From Natranaeroarchaeum aerophilus (GTDB lineage Archaea; Halobacteriota; Halobacteria; Halobacteriales; Natronoarchaeaceae), in NCBI RefSeq assembly GCF_023638055.1, contig NZ_JAKRVY010000010.1, forward strand, positions 22,712-86,711: a DNA stretch of 64,000 nt, read 5' to 3'. Below the pieces are notes generated by a model. That model was not told the origin of the DNA. It ran no database searches and saw only the letters and a list, made by a program, of their open reading frames with translations. Positions 1-8,515 of this stretch are shown one piece after another. The number at the start of each line of letters is the position of its first letter. Positions within the stretch are counted from its first letter, which is position 1. Both the position numbers and the translations under genes were made by a program.

Positions 1-737
1 AGAACCCCCAGCAGTCGCTTGATCCGGTCTATACTATCGGCGATCAGATCGTCGAGACGATCCGTATCCACGAGCAGGTAGACCGACAAACAGCACGTCT
101 CAGGGGTATCGAACTGCTGCGTCAAGTTGGTATTCCACGAGCAGACAGCCGGATTGATGTCTACCCTCACGAACTCTCCGGCGGGATGGCCCAGCGGGTT
201 GCGCTCGCTATTTCACTTGCCGCAGATCCCACTCTTCTGATTGCTGACGAGCCGACTACTTCTGTGGACGTGACAGTTCAGGCACGATTGATCGAACTCT
301 TTCGCGATCTGACTGACAGCGGAATGGGGTTATTGTTTGTAACACACGACTTGCGGGTAGTTGCTGCGCTCGCAGACCGTGTTCTGGTGATGTTCGGCGG
401 TACCATCGTCGAACGTGGACCCGTCGAGCAGGTCTTTGAGCGTCCAGCCCACCCATACACTCAGGAGTTGTTTCAGAGCTATGGGACCATCGACCATCGA
501 ACCTCTCGAACTACGCGTGAGGATATCCCGGCCACAGGCTGTCGATTTCGATCCGAATGCCCCTATGAAATAGAGGCGTGTAGTGAGCGTACACAACCGC
601 CGTCATATCCCGTTGCTGCCGAATCAGACCACGTTGTGTCGTGTGTGTACTACGACGGCGAGCACTCTCCCGCGCCGATACTCGAATCGGGTTCGGCAGT
701 GAATCACCAGACTGACATGAGTAATACCGATGAGTAA
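1..737 (+). CDS. dppD: Peptide-type ABC transporter ATP-binding protein, 5' partial
   Basis: ATP-hydrolysing subunit of a dipeptide/oligopeptide-class importer, acting on the cytoplasmic face of the membrane. The frame is open from base 3, so the start and Walker A lie before the window. Visible in order: the Q-loop stretch NPQQSLDP, the ABC signature LSGGMAQR, Walker B LLIADEPTT and the switch histidine FVTHDL. The C-terminal oligopeptide-transporter tail has four cysteines in a CxxxxxCPxxxxxxC...C pattern; in some OppD proteins this tail holds an iron-sulfur cluster. The gene ends in an ATGAGTAA overlap with the next ATPase, implying translational coupling. Substrate cannot be read from sequence; nickel or sugar import by the same family is possible. 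Confidence 0.9.
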   Translation, partial: NPQQSLDPVYTIGDQIVETIRIHEQVDRQTARLRGIELLRQVGIPRADSRIDVYPHELSGGMAQRVALAISLAADPTLLIADEPTTSVDVTVQARLIELFRDLTDSGMGLLFVTHDLRVVAALADRVLVMFGGTIVERGPVEQVFERPAHPYTQELFQSYGTIDHRTSRTTREDIPATGCRFRSECPYEIEACSERTQPPSYPVAAESDHVVSCVYYDGEHSPAPILESGSAVNHQTDMSNTDE

Positions 738-2004
738 TCCAGATCACCACACAAAGTCAAACGGAGACGAGCCCCTGATAGTCGTCGAAGACCTCAAGAC
801 CCATTACCCGATCACCGAAGGGTGGCTACGACGTGAAACAGGTCGGATCCGTGCCGTGGATGGTGTGAGTTTCACCATCAATCGCGGAGAGGTGTTCGGG
901 TTGGTCGGAGAGTCGGGATGCGGGAAGTCAACGACTGCGGAGTCGATTCTCCGGCTCGAAGAGCCGACCGCTGGAACCGTGCAGTTCGATGGACAAGCAA
1001 TCACAGAGCTTACTGGCCAAGCGCTCCGTTCGTTTCGTCGACGCGCACAACTCGTCGTGCAAGATCCAAACGAAGCGTTCAGCCCGCGAATGACAATTGG
1101 AGAGGCGGTTGCGGAACCGCTTCGTCTCCACGGTATGGATGACGTGAGTCGCCGCCGGCGACTCGTCGAAGATCTGCTCGAACGCGTAGGACTCTCGGGC
1201 ACTGATGCCGATCGGTATCCACACGAGTTTTCCGGCGGAGAAAAACAGCGTATTTCGATCGCTCGAGCACTGATACTCAACCCGGACCTGATCGTGGCCG
1301 ACGAACCGACGAGCGCACTGGACAATCGCGTCGAAGCAGACGTACTTTCCCTGTTGGACAATATCCGTCGGGAGTACGGTATCTCGGTGCTGCTCATTAG
1401 CCACGATCTCGATATTGTCCGTCGTTTCTGTGATCGCCTCGCGGTAATGTACCTCGGGGAAATCGTCGAGAAGGGACCAGTCGACACGGTACTCGGTTCA
1501 CCAGCACACCCGTATACCCGCGTATTGCTCGAATCGGTTCCGAGTCTCGACCCGAGCGACCAAACACTTGCCCGACCGCTCACTAACACGGTACCCGACC
1601 CATCAGACCCCCCCAAAGGGTGTCGGTTCCACCCTCGCTGCCCAGAGATTATCCCGCCCGAACACGTCACTCTCGACCGGGATTGTTGGCGATCTGTTGC
1701 GGAGTTCCACTTCACGCTGCAAATGGGGGAGTTACCAGAGACGGTTACTGAAGGGAACGGTGATGCAGCGGCCGTCCGCAAGGCGTTCGACCTACCGCAG
1801 CCGCTGTCCGATGACCGGGCCGAAACGGCAATCGAAACCGCAAGCAACGCAGTTGCCGATGGAAATACGGAACGCGCGAACAGCGTGCTGAAAGAAGCGT
1901 TCCCGACTGTTTGCGAACGGGAGGTTCCTCCTGAAAATTCTGTGGACGGCAAGCTGGCAAAATGCCACCTCCACAACGAGGGCTCCGACAACGATCTACT
2001 CTGA
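730..2004 (+). CDS. dppF: Peptide-type ABC transporter ATP-binding protein DppF
   Basis: Second ATPase of the same importer. Walker A GESGCGKS is at residues 60-68, followed by VVQDPNEAF (Q-loop), FSGGEKQR (signature), IVADEPTSALD (Walker B) and LISHDL (switch His). After Walker B the usual family sequence VSVQA is replaced by NRVEA. The oligopeptide C-terminal region GCRFHPRCP is followed by a poorly conserved extension of about 80 residues before a final C...CHL motif, an arrangement shared with the other DppF at 3650-5107. The start overlaps the dppD stop by 8 bases. Nothing visible terminates transcription before 2132. Confidence 0.92.
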   Translation: MSNPDHHTKSNGDEPLIVVEDLKTHYPITEGWLRRETGRIRAVDGVSFTINRGEVFGLVGESGCGKSTTAESILRLEEPTAGTVQFDGQAITELTGQALRSFRRRAQLVVQDPNEAFSPRMTIGEAVAEPLRLHGMDDVSRRRRLVEDLLERVGLSGTDADRYPHEFSGGEKQRISIARALILNPDLIVADEPTSALDNRVEADVLSLLDNIRREYGISVLLISHDLDIVRRFCDRLAVMYLGEIVEKGPVDTVLGSPAHPYTRVLLESVPSLDPSDQTLARPLTNTVPDPSDPPKGCRFHPRCPEIIPPEHVTLDRDCWRSVAEFHFTLQMGELPETVTEGNGDAAAVRKAFDLPQPLSDDRAETAIETASNAVADGNTERANSVLKEAFPTVCEREVPPENSVDGKLAKCHLHNEGSDNDLL

Positions 2005-2131
2005 TCTCAAATGAGGGGATCGCCCGGGGTACTGTGAACTCCATCAGTCGTACGACGCTTTCGTATCTCCAACCACATTGAAAACACGAGCGTCCGAAAA
2101 CAGTTAATTTCCGCCGGAACAATCGTCTGGT

Positions 2132-3061
2132 ATGTCGAGCCGGATTTCTTCACTACAGGACATGATCCTGCGTGAGGAGTATACTGGGGAGAACCGCTGT
2201 GTGCCCTGTACAATAGTCAACCTTCTCATCGCTGTGGGTCTCTCGATGATCGCAGGATGGATTCAGGTCGAACTGGGTGTAGCCGTCTTGGTCGGCTCAA
2301 TACTACTGATATATTTCCGTGGGTATCTCGTCCCGGGAACACCTACATTGACGAAACGATATCTTCCAAACCGGGTCCTGGCGGCTTTCGACAAAGGCCC
2401 TGAAAGCCACGATGAGACGGAGTGGGAGACGCTGGAGAAACTCGAAGCCTATCGGGAGAACAGGGTAGATGCAGAATCGTTTCTCCAAGAGATCGGTGCA
2501 ATCGAACCCTGCAATATGGACACGGAGGTATGTTTTACCTCCAACTTCAACGAACGCCTTTGGGAAGAACTGGACACGCTCAAAACGGAAAACACTGAAA
2601 CGGACCCCGCGGAAGGGAACAAACAACTCGAGACTGGACTATCCGAGGGTACATTCACCATCGAGATAGAAACGATCAGTGCGATATACGATACCTCACC
2701 GTCATCAATCCGTGTCGAAGAGCGAGACTATCCGGCTGTTCGGGCCGGGCGACGGATCCGAAAGTGGCCCTCGGAAGAAGCACTTGCGATTGATGCCGCC
2801 CTCTATCGTGCGTTGGAAACGCTGAGTCCCCGTTGGGATCAGGTACCACTGAAACAGCGCGTCGAAATCCTTCGGGAGTTGCGAGGGCTCGTTCGGCAGT
2901 GTCCCGGTTGTGGCGGAGCGGTCGGCGCAGACGAGTCTGTTGTGGAATCCTGTTGTGCGACCTACGATGTTGTGGCTGTACAGTGTCTGGATTGTGGGGC
3001 ACATCTGCTTGAAAAGGACCCGGAAAAGAGCGACGAGGGTGATGGCGGATTCAACCCATAG
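2132..3061 (+). CDS. Membrane-anchored zinc-ribbon protein, unknown function
   Basis: 309 residues, not recognised as a named family. After about 27 N-terminal residues containing ENRCVPC, two hydrophobic segments (about 28-47 and 49-68) predict a hairpin in the membrane. A long acidic, mostly helical middle follows, with FxxNFNERLWEELD near residue 140. The C-terminus has CPGC, CC and CLDC cysteine pairs (about 260-293), typical of a zinc ribbon. It lies 127 bases after dppF on the same strand, so co-transcription is possible but not shown. Its stop codon directly abuts the stop of the convergent gene at 3062. Role unknown; a regulatory or protein-interaction role would fit the zinc ribbon. 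Confidence 0.75.
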   Translation: MSSRISSLQDMILREEYTGENRCVPCTIVNLLIAVGLSMIAGWIQVELGVAVLVGSILLIYFRGYLVPGTPTLTKRYLPNRVLAAFDKGPESHDETEWETLEKLEAYRENRVDAESFLQEIGAIEPCNMDTEVCFTSNFNERLWEELDTLKTENTETDPAEGNKQLETGLSEGTFTIEIETISAIYDTSPSSIRVEERDYPAVRAGRRIRKWPSEEALAIDAALYRALETLSPRWDQVPLKQRVEILRELRGLVRQCPGCGGAVGADESVVESCCATYDVVAVQCLDCGAHLLEKDPEKSDEGDGGFNP

Positions 3062-3604
3062 CTACGGACGAACGATCTTGACAGTCGTCTCGTCGTAAAG
3101 TCCCTTATTTTTGGCCCCATCGATATTGATGCCAGCACCTATCGTATGCTCCCCGACCGCTGCTGGTTCCCATTCGGACCGGCTGATTCTGATCATTCCG
3201 TCCCACTGCCGATACTGTGTCCGTCGCTCCCCGCGGCTAAACCGGAACCCACGCTCCTCGTCCGGTGGGTTTCCAATCTCGACGTGGGATGCATCGGTTA
3301 ATCCATCGACCTCCCAGATCCATGGGATCGGTGATCGAACTGGCAGAGTGACAGGAATCGGAAGCTTGTTTTTCATTGTAACTGCAAACGAGATCTGTTC
3401 GTCCGTTGTAAACTCGTCCCGCGGCGTGTCGACGGAGACGCTAATCGCCCAGTTTCGTATTCGATGAGGAACGAGCAGCCGACTGAGATAGGTCGAGGGA
3501 ATGGTCCGCATCGCCTGTGGCTCATCGTTGGTATCCCGTTCGTTGGGCTGGAACGGCTCTTCGTTGTTACGGTCGATCGCCCCTGATTCGTAGATACGCC
3601 GCAT
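3062..3604 (-). CDS. Hypothetical protein with possible beta-sandwich domain
   Basis: 180 residues with no recognised family. No signal peptide or membrane segment is visible. The middle (about 55-175) alternates short hydrophobic and polar stretches, for example ISFAVTMKNKLPIPVTLPV and EHTIGAGINID, resembling the Ig-like or BsuPI-type folds used for protein contact; this is inference from pattern only. The gene is convergent with 2132-3061 with stops back to back, and its start is 43 bases from the dppF stop at 3650, reading the other way round: dppF is upstream-distal to nothing here because both are on the minus strand, so this gene would follow dppF if the importer transcript reads through. 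Confidence 0.6.
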   Translation of the reverse strand: MRRIYESGAIDRNNEEPFQPNERDTNDEPQAMRTIPSTYLSRLLVPHRIRNWAISVSVDTPRDEFTTDEQISFAVTMKNKLPIPVTLPVRSPIPWIWEVDGLTDASHVEIGNPPDEERGFRFSRGERRTQYRQWDGMIRISRSEWEPAAVGEHTIGAGINIDGAKNKGLYDETTVKIVRP

Positions 3605-3649
3605 TAGTCCGTCTCAAGACGTGAAGACGCAAAAATTATTCGGCAAACT

Positions 3650-5107
3650 CTAGTCGTCCGCGACTGCATCGTCTGCAATCCCTTCGGACTCGTATTCCAC
3701 GTCGTATAGATGACATGAGATTTCGTGAGAGGGCGTATACTCCATCAGTTCCGGTTCCCGTTGCTCACATGGTGAGACGAATACATCGTCAAGGTAGGTT
3801 TTGGCACCATCCAGTCCTTCCGTTTCGAGCCTCTCGATGAGTTCTTGGAACGCCGCTTCAGCGTTCCCGTCACCTACCGGTTCGGGAAGATCGAACTCGC
3901 TTCGCACCAGTTGATCAAGCTCATCGGTGTCGAGTTGTGTTGGATCAAGCTCACCGATGTCTTCGTCTTCGGTCTCGCTAAGCGAAAGTATCGCATTCGC
4001 AGATTTAGCTCCAAGAGCCCGTTGCTTGAGAGAGGTGAGCGCTCGCCAGACCTCTTGGTCGAGATCGTATTCCGGCGGTTGTATAATGCGCGGGCAACGG
4101 GTATGGAATCGACAACCCGATGGAGGATTGATCGGGGACGGCGGCGATCCTGGCAACAGAATCTGATCGCCCTCCCAGAGCGGATCCGGTTCGGGAATTG
4201 CAGACAATAGTGCCTCCGTGTACGGGTGGTACGGTGGCGCATACACGTCTTCAGTCGATCCGACCTCGGCAAACTTACCGAGGTACATTACTGCTACCCG
4301 GTCCGAGATATGCTCGACGACACTCAGGTCATGGGCGATGAACAGGTACGCCAGATCGAACCGCTCTTGTAAGTCCTCCAGGAGATTGAGGATTTGCGCC
4401 TGCACTGATACGTCGAGCGCGCTCACGGGTTCGTCACAAATGATGACATCCGGGTCGACAGCAAGTGCTCGAGCAATACCGATTCGTTGCTTTTGTCCGC
4501 CGGAAAACTCGTGGGGGTAGCGGTTCGCGTGGCTCGGGTTCAGTCCGACTTCGTCCAGTAGTTCGTGGATGCGCTCAGTTCGTTCCGCGCCATCCGCGAT
4601 ATTGTGTATTTTCAATGGTTCGCCGATGATATCACCGACAGTCATCCGGGGGTTCAAACTCGAGTACGGATCCTGAAAGATGTACTGGATGTCCTTCCGC
4701 ATCTCCCTGAGTCTGCCTCGGGAGAGCTGTGTGATATCCTCACCCCGAAACTGCACTTCACCACTATCCGGCTCGACCGTATCGTCATCCTCGCCAGCCG
4801 TGTCGAACATCACTTCATCACTATCTGGATCAACCACGTCGTCTTCGTCCTCATCAACCGTGTCGAACAGCACTTCACCACTGTCCGGCTCAACCAGTCG
4901 AACCAGGGCCTGTCCAAGCGTCGACTTCCCACAGCCACTCTCGCCGACAACACCGAGTGTTTCACCGGGATATAGCTCGAAACTTACGTCGTCGACTGCT
5001 TTAACTTTCTGGGATTTGCCGAGGAGTCCCTCGATGAACCCTTCGCTGGTATCGTAGTATTTTTTCAGATTGTTCACCGTAAGCAGCGGCTCGTCTCTAG
5101 TACTCAT
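3650..5107 (-). CDS. dppF: Peptide-type ABC transporter ATP-binding protein DppF with internal repeat
   Basis: ATPase of the complete importer encoded at 3650-10489. Walker A GESGCGKS lies at 55-62, the Q-loop [11 protein letters not shown] near 144, then the signature FSGGQKQR, Walker [11 protein letters not shown] and switch FIAHDL. Between Walker A and the Q-loop, residues 73-121 hold three copies of an acidic unit of type PDSGEVxFDT followed by an Asp/Glu run; ordinary DppF has only one such strand. The C-terminus carries GCRFHTRCP, an extension of about 95 acidic residues and a final C...CHL. The start overlaps the dppD stop by 11 bases. Catalytic motifs are intact, so it should be active. 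Confidence 0.93.
   Translation of the reverse strand: MSTRDEPLLTVNNLKKYYDTSEGFIEGLLGKSQKVKAVDDVSFELYPGETLGVVGESGCGKSTLGQALVRLVEPDSGEVLFDTVDEDEDDVVDPDSDEVMFDTAGEDDDTVEPDSGEVQFRGEDITQLSRGRLREMRKDIQYIFQDPYSSLNPRMTVGDIIGEPLKIHNIADGAERTERIHELLDEVGLNPSHANRYPHEFSGGQKQRIGIARALAVDPDVIICDEPVSALDVSVQAQILNLLEDLQERFDLAYLFIAHDLSVVEHISDRVAVMYLGKFAEVGSTEDVYAPPYHPYTEALLSAIPEPDPLWEGDQILLPGSPPSPINPPSGCRFHTRCPRIIQPPEYDLDQEVWRALTSLKQRALGAKSANAILSLSETEDEDIGELDPTQLDTDELDQLVRSEFDLPEPVGDGNAEAAFQELIERLETEGLDGAKTYLDDVFVSPCEQREPELMEYTPSHEISCHLYDVEYESEGIADDAVADD
4754..4897 (-). repeat. In-frame tandem repeat inside dppF (57- and 60-base periods)
   Basis: The string cacttca recurs at 4754, 4811 and 4871 with closely similar flanks (for example cacttcaccactatccgg against cacttcaccactgtccgg), giving periods of 57 and 60 bases. 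The units encode residues 73-121 of DppF. Both periods are multiples of three, so the frame is kept. Seen directly in the sequence; the origin by slippage or unequal crossover is inferred. Confidence 0.9.
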
Positions 5108-6473
5108 GGTTAGATTCTACTGGCGTCGTATCTGTTGGTGCACCCGATTCGTCGATGACGACCTCAAATCCGAGTTCAGTTCGTAGATCACCGGAGTAGG
5201 CGAGACACGAGGCCGACCGTTCGTTGGGATCAGTGACTATATCTCCTGACTCGGGGTTCAGTAACTGCGGTTCCTTCCGAGCACAGGCCTCTTCTGCGTA
5301 CGGGCACCGAGGATGGAAGCTACAGCCGGAGGGGAGCTCTACGAGATCAGGCATCGTCCCTGGGATCGTCTGGAGCCGGTCGCTGTCATCACCGATCCGT
5401 GGGATCGAACTCATCAGTCCTGCCGTATACGGGTGTTTTGGCTCGTAATACAACTGTTCGACTGATGCCTTCTCGACAGGCTTCCCAGCATACATTACCA
5501 TTACCCTATCGCACAGTTCTGCGATGACACCGAGATCGTGGGTGATGAACTGGACCGCCGTGTCGAAATCATCCGCAAGCTCGCGGATCAAATCCAGTAT
5601 CTTTGTTTCGATTGTGACGTCCAGCGCGGTCGTGGGCTCGTCACAGATGAGCAGGTCCGGATCACACGACAGCGACATCGCGATGACTGCTCGTTGTTGC
5701 ATCCCACCCGAGAACTCGTGTGGATAGTCGGAGTACCGTGTTTCTGCCTCCGGAATCCCGACTCTATCGAGAAGCCGGATCGCTCGTTCTTTGGCTTCCG
5801 CCTCGCTATAATCTAGGTGATGTCTAATCGTCTCGGAAATCTGCTCGCCAACCGTATACACCGGGTTGAGTGCGGTCTGAGCGTCCTGAAAGATCATCGC
5901 GATATGATTCCCCCGGAGTCGTCTAACGGCACTCTCCGGAGCGAGCATCAACTCCAGATACTGACGATCCCCATCGACGACGATGAAGGCGTCCTCGTCG
6001 ACGATACCGAGCTCGGTGGCGTAGCCGAATCCCACGATGTCGTCAATCGTGAGATCGTTTTGTCTCGCCATTTCGGTCGGTGATTCGTATCGGGCACCCG
6101 TGAGATCAGCGGCAGGTCCGTCAAGCGCCTCGATACGTTCTGCAATCGAGGTCAGGTCGTGATCATGACGGAGTGTTTCGAGATCAATTACGTAGTCGTG
6201 CGCTCCCGACAACGTTTCGATACCGTAGTACTCCTGGAAGGATTCGACAATGCTCGAATCCGTGATTTTGATACTGCCGCCCTCTATCTGTCCCGGGTCC
6301 TCGATGAGTCGCATCAACGACAGGGCAGTGACGCTTTTTCCAGCCCCGCTCTCTCCGACGACACCGAATTTCTCTCCCCGTTCTACCGTGTAGGAGATGT
6401 TGTCTACAGCCGTCACCGTGCCGTCTCCGGTATAAAACCGGACTGTGAGGTTATTGACCTCCAGTAGAGCCAT
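5097..6473 (-). CDS. dppD: Peptide-type ABC transporter ATP-binding protein DppD with large insertion
   Basis: 458 residues, against about 330 for typical DppD. Walker A GESGAGKS is at 40-47 and the Q-loop [11 protein letters not shown] at about 194, so roughly 105 extra residues (about 73-178) separate them. The rest is normal: FSGGMQQR signature, [11 protein letters not shown]alker B, FITHDLGV switch, and a C-terminal [14 protein letters not shown]...C cysteine set. The insertion is acidic and looks helical, with no motif I recognise. One base overlaps with the dppC stop upstream, and dppF follows with an 11-base overlap, so all are in one operon. The insertion would sit near the helical subdomain that contacts the permeases. 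Confidence 0.93.
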   Translation of the reverse strand: MALLEVNNLTVRFYTGDGTVTAVDNISYTVERGEKFGVVGESGAGKSVTALSLMRLIEDPGQIEGGSIKITDSSIVESFQEYYGIETLSGAHDYVIDLETLRHDHDLTSIAERIEALDGPAADLTGARYESPTEMARQNDLTIDDIVGFGYATELGIVDEDAFIVVDGDRQYLELMLAPESAVRRLRGNHIAMIFQDAQTALNPVYTVGEQISETIRHHLDYSEAEAKERAIRLLDRVGIPEAETRYSDYPHEFSGGMQQRAVIAMSLSCDPDLLICDEPTTALDVTIETKILDLIRELADDFDTAVQFITHDLGVIAELCDRVMVMYAGKPVEKASVEQLYYEPKHPYTAGLMSSIPRIGDDSDRLQTIPGTMPDLVELPSGCSFHPRCPYAEEACARKEPQLLNPESGDIVTDPNERSASCLAYSGDLRTELGFEVVIDESGAPTDTTPVESNHEY

Positions 6474-7522
6474 TACTGTGCACCCCCGTGAGTGACACCG
6501 CTCTCCTGGGCGTCGAGCGCGTCGTTGATGCCGTCACCGATCATGTTCATCGACATCACGAACAGGAAGATCGCACCACCAGGGAATATTGTTGCGTGCC
6601 ACGGGATCCGGCCGCCCGGACCCTGAATCAGCGTCTCACGCGTTTGGTCGAGCATAGTACCCCACTCTGCCGAGCCCGGGGGCATACCGAGTCCGAGGAA
6701 CCCAAGTGCTGCGACGCCGATAACGACTGTTCCGATGTTGAGCGTCGCGACGACGATCACCTCGGACATGGCGTTCGGGAGCACGTGACGTAGTACGACC
6801 GAACGGTCGCGCGCACCGAGCGCCTTTGCTGCCTTGACATACTCCATCTCCTTGATTTTGAGCACCTCACCGCGCATGATGCGAGCGTAACCGATCCATC
6901 CGGCAAGTGAGAACGCCGCGACGAGCTGCCAGTAGCCGCCACCGAACAGCGTAACGATGATCGCTGCCAGAACGAGACCAGGGAATGCGTACAGCGTGTC
7001 GACGATTCGCATCAGCACTTCGTCGACCCAGCCACCGTAGTAGCCGGAGACGCTCCCATAGATCATCCCGAAGATTGCCGTCAGTGCCACTACGACGAAG
7101 CCGATCGATATGCTGTAGCGGCCGCCATAGATGACTCTTGAGAACATATCACGGCCGCGACCATCGACGCCAAACCAGTACGCCGCCGACGGCCAGTCGT
7201 AATTACTGACCGACGAGTCCACGCTAAGATACAGAATCGTCGTGGGTTCGTGCGGGGCGAGTGCGAACGGTTGCACAGTATATCCGAGTGCGGTGATGGG
7301 GCGAGCAAAGATTGCGAGAAGGCTGAGGAACGAAACCACAGCGAGACCGAGCAACGCCGATCGGTTGCGTTTGAACCGACGGAATGCACGAACCCATCGA
7401 CCCTCTGTCTCAGATGCTGTATCCGGCACCCAGTCGGAGACGGGATCTCGTTCTTCGACCGTCGCAGGATTGAACCCGGCGACTCTGATTCGTCCACGTT
7501 GCGTGTGCGTCTGTCTAGTCAT
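6473..7522 (-). CDS. dppC: Peptide ABC transporter permease DppC
   Basis: Membrane subunit of the importer. The 349-residue protein starts with a cytoplasmic region of about 50 residues, then a transmembrane segment near 55-75, a long outer loop, and five further membrane segments, the DppC layout. The EAA-type coupling loop reads AAKALGARDRSVVLRH and would contact the ATPases. It lies between dppB (8-base overlap) and dppD (1-base overlap). The outer loop between segments 1 and 2 includes VDSSVSNYDWPSAAYWFG, typical of the family in substrate-channel lining. No defects seen. Confidence 0.93.
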   Translation of the reverse strand: MTRQTHTQRGRIRVAGFNPATVEERDPVSDWVPDTASETEGRWVRAFRRFKRNRSALLGLAVVSFLSLLAIFARPITALGYTVQPFALAPHEPTTILYLSVDSSVSNYDWPSAAYWFGVDGRGRDMFSRVIYGGRYSISIGFVVVALTAIFGMIYGSVSGYYGGWVDEVLMRIVDTLYAFPGLVLAAIIVTLFGGGYWQLVAAFSLAGWIGYARIMRGEVLKIKEMEYVKAAKALGARDRSVVLRHVLPNAMSEVIVVATLNIGTVVIGVAALGFLGLGMPPGSAEWGTMLDQTRETLIQGPGGRIPWHATIFPGGAIFLFVMSMNMIGDGINDALDAQESGVTHGGAQ

Positions 7523-8471
7523 ATCTGATCCTTGGATCCAAGACCGCGTACAGTATATCTGCGACGAGATTCGCGATGATGATTGCTGTTCCAGTAACCA
7601 ACGTTACCGCCATTATCATGTCGATTTCGTGACCTTGCAACGCTTCGATGAACTCCCGCCCCAGTCCAGGCCAGTTGAACACGTACTCGACGACGACAGA
7701 TCCGCTAATGATACTCGCAGTCAGGAGCGCGGCGAGCGTTACAACTGAGATCAGCGAGTTACGCAGGACGTGTTTCAGTACAATCGTTCGTTCCGGCAGT
7801 CCTTTCGCCCTGGCGGCTGTAACGTACTCCTTGTTTAGCTCCTCGGCCATCGACGTGCGCATCACGCGCATCAATGCCGCCGCTGAGGCAGTCCCGATAG
7901 TGATCCCTGGCAGGATGAGATAGTACAACATATCGGTACTGAGCAGCGGTTGTCGAGATGGCGGAGTGACGGACCACCAATCCAGATAGAGCGCAAATAC
8001 GAGGATGAGCATCAGCCCGAGCCAGAAGTTGGGAATCGAGATGCCCGAAAGGGCGAAGATCCGGCTGACCGAATCGCCCAGCTGATCCTTGTTGACTGCC
8101 GCGTAAATCCCCGACGGAATGGCAATAACGAGAGCAAATACCCAGCCGAAAATGCCGAGCAGGATCGTTTCGGGGAGCCGCATCCAGACGATCGAACCCA
8201 CATCACGACCCGAACTGTACATCTGACCGAAGTCTCCCACAGCCAGGTTTGCAAGCCAGTTCAGGTACTGTTCGTGGAGTGGATCGTTCAACCCGTAGCG
8301 TTCTCGAATCGCGGTCTCCTCCGCCGCAGTGATATCGGGGTTCAACCCCACCATCTGTTGAACGGGATCACCCGGAGTCCAGTGAACGAGGGCGAAAGTA
8401 ATGACTGATACACCAAACAGTATTGGGAAGACGAGCAACACTCGTTTCGCTATGAATCGTCTGAGGCTCAT
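7515..8471 (-). CDS. dppB: Peptide ABC transporter permease DppB
   Basis: First permease of the importer, 318 residues, with six predicted membrane segments: one at the N-terminus (VLLVFPILFGVSVITFALVH), the family loop HWTPGDPVQQMVG, and five after about residue 95. The EAA coupling loop is AARAKGLPERTIVLKHVL. The C-terminus ends DPRIRYD, as in most DppB proteins. It follows the binding-protein gene by 44 bases and overlaps dppC by 8, so it should be translated from the same transcript. Length and motifs are normal for the family. Confidence 0.93.
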   Translation of the reverse strand: MSLRRFIAKRVLLVFPILFGVSVITFALVHWTPGDPVQQMVGLNPDITAAEETAIRERYGLNDPLHEQYLNWLANLAVGDFGQMYSSGRDVGSIVWMRLPETILLGIFGWVFALVIAIPSGIYAAVNKDQLGDSVSRIFALSGISIPNFWLGLMLILVFALYLDWWSVTPPSRQPLLSTDMLYYLILPGITIGTASAAALMRVMRTSMAEELNKEYVTAARAKGLPERTIVLKHVLRNSLISVVTLAALLTASIISGSVVVEYVFNWPGLGREFIEALQGHEIDMIMAVTLVTGTAIIIANLVADILYAVLDPRIRYD

Positions 8472-8515
8472 ATTGAAAAATATCTCACGCGAAGATCAGC
8501 GAACTGGATCCGCTG

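Noticed and set aside
804..1991. 395-residue open frame antisense to dppF
   Set aside because: Shadow of a GC-rich codon pattern; its protein is Arg/Ser-rich with no family features, while the plus-strand frame is a clear ATPase.
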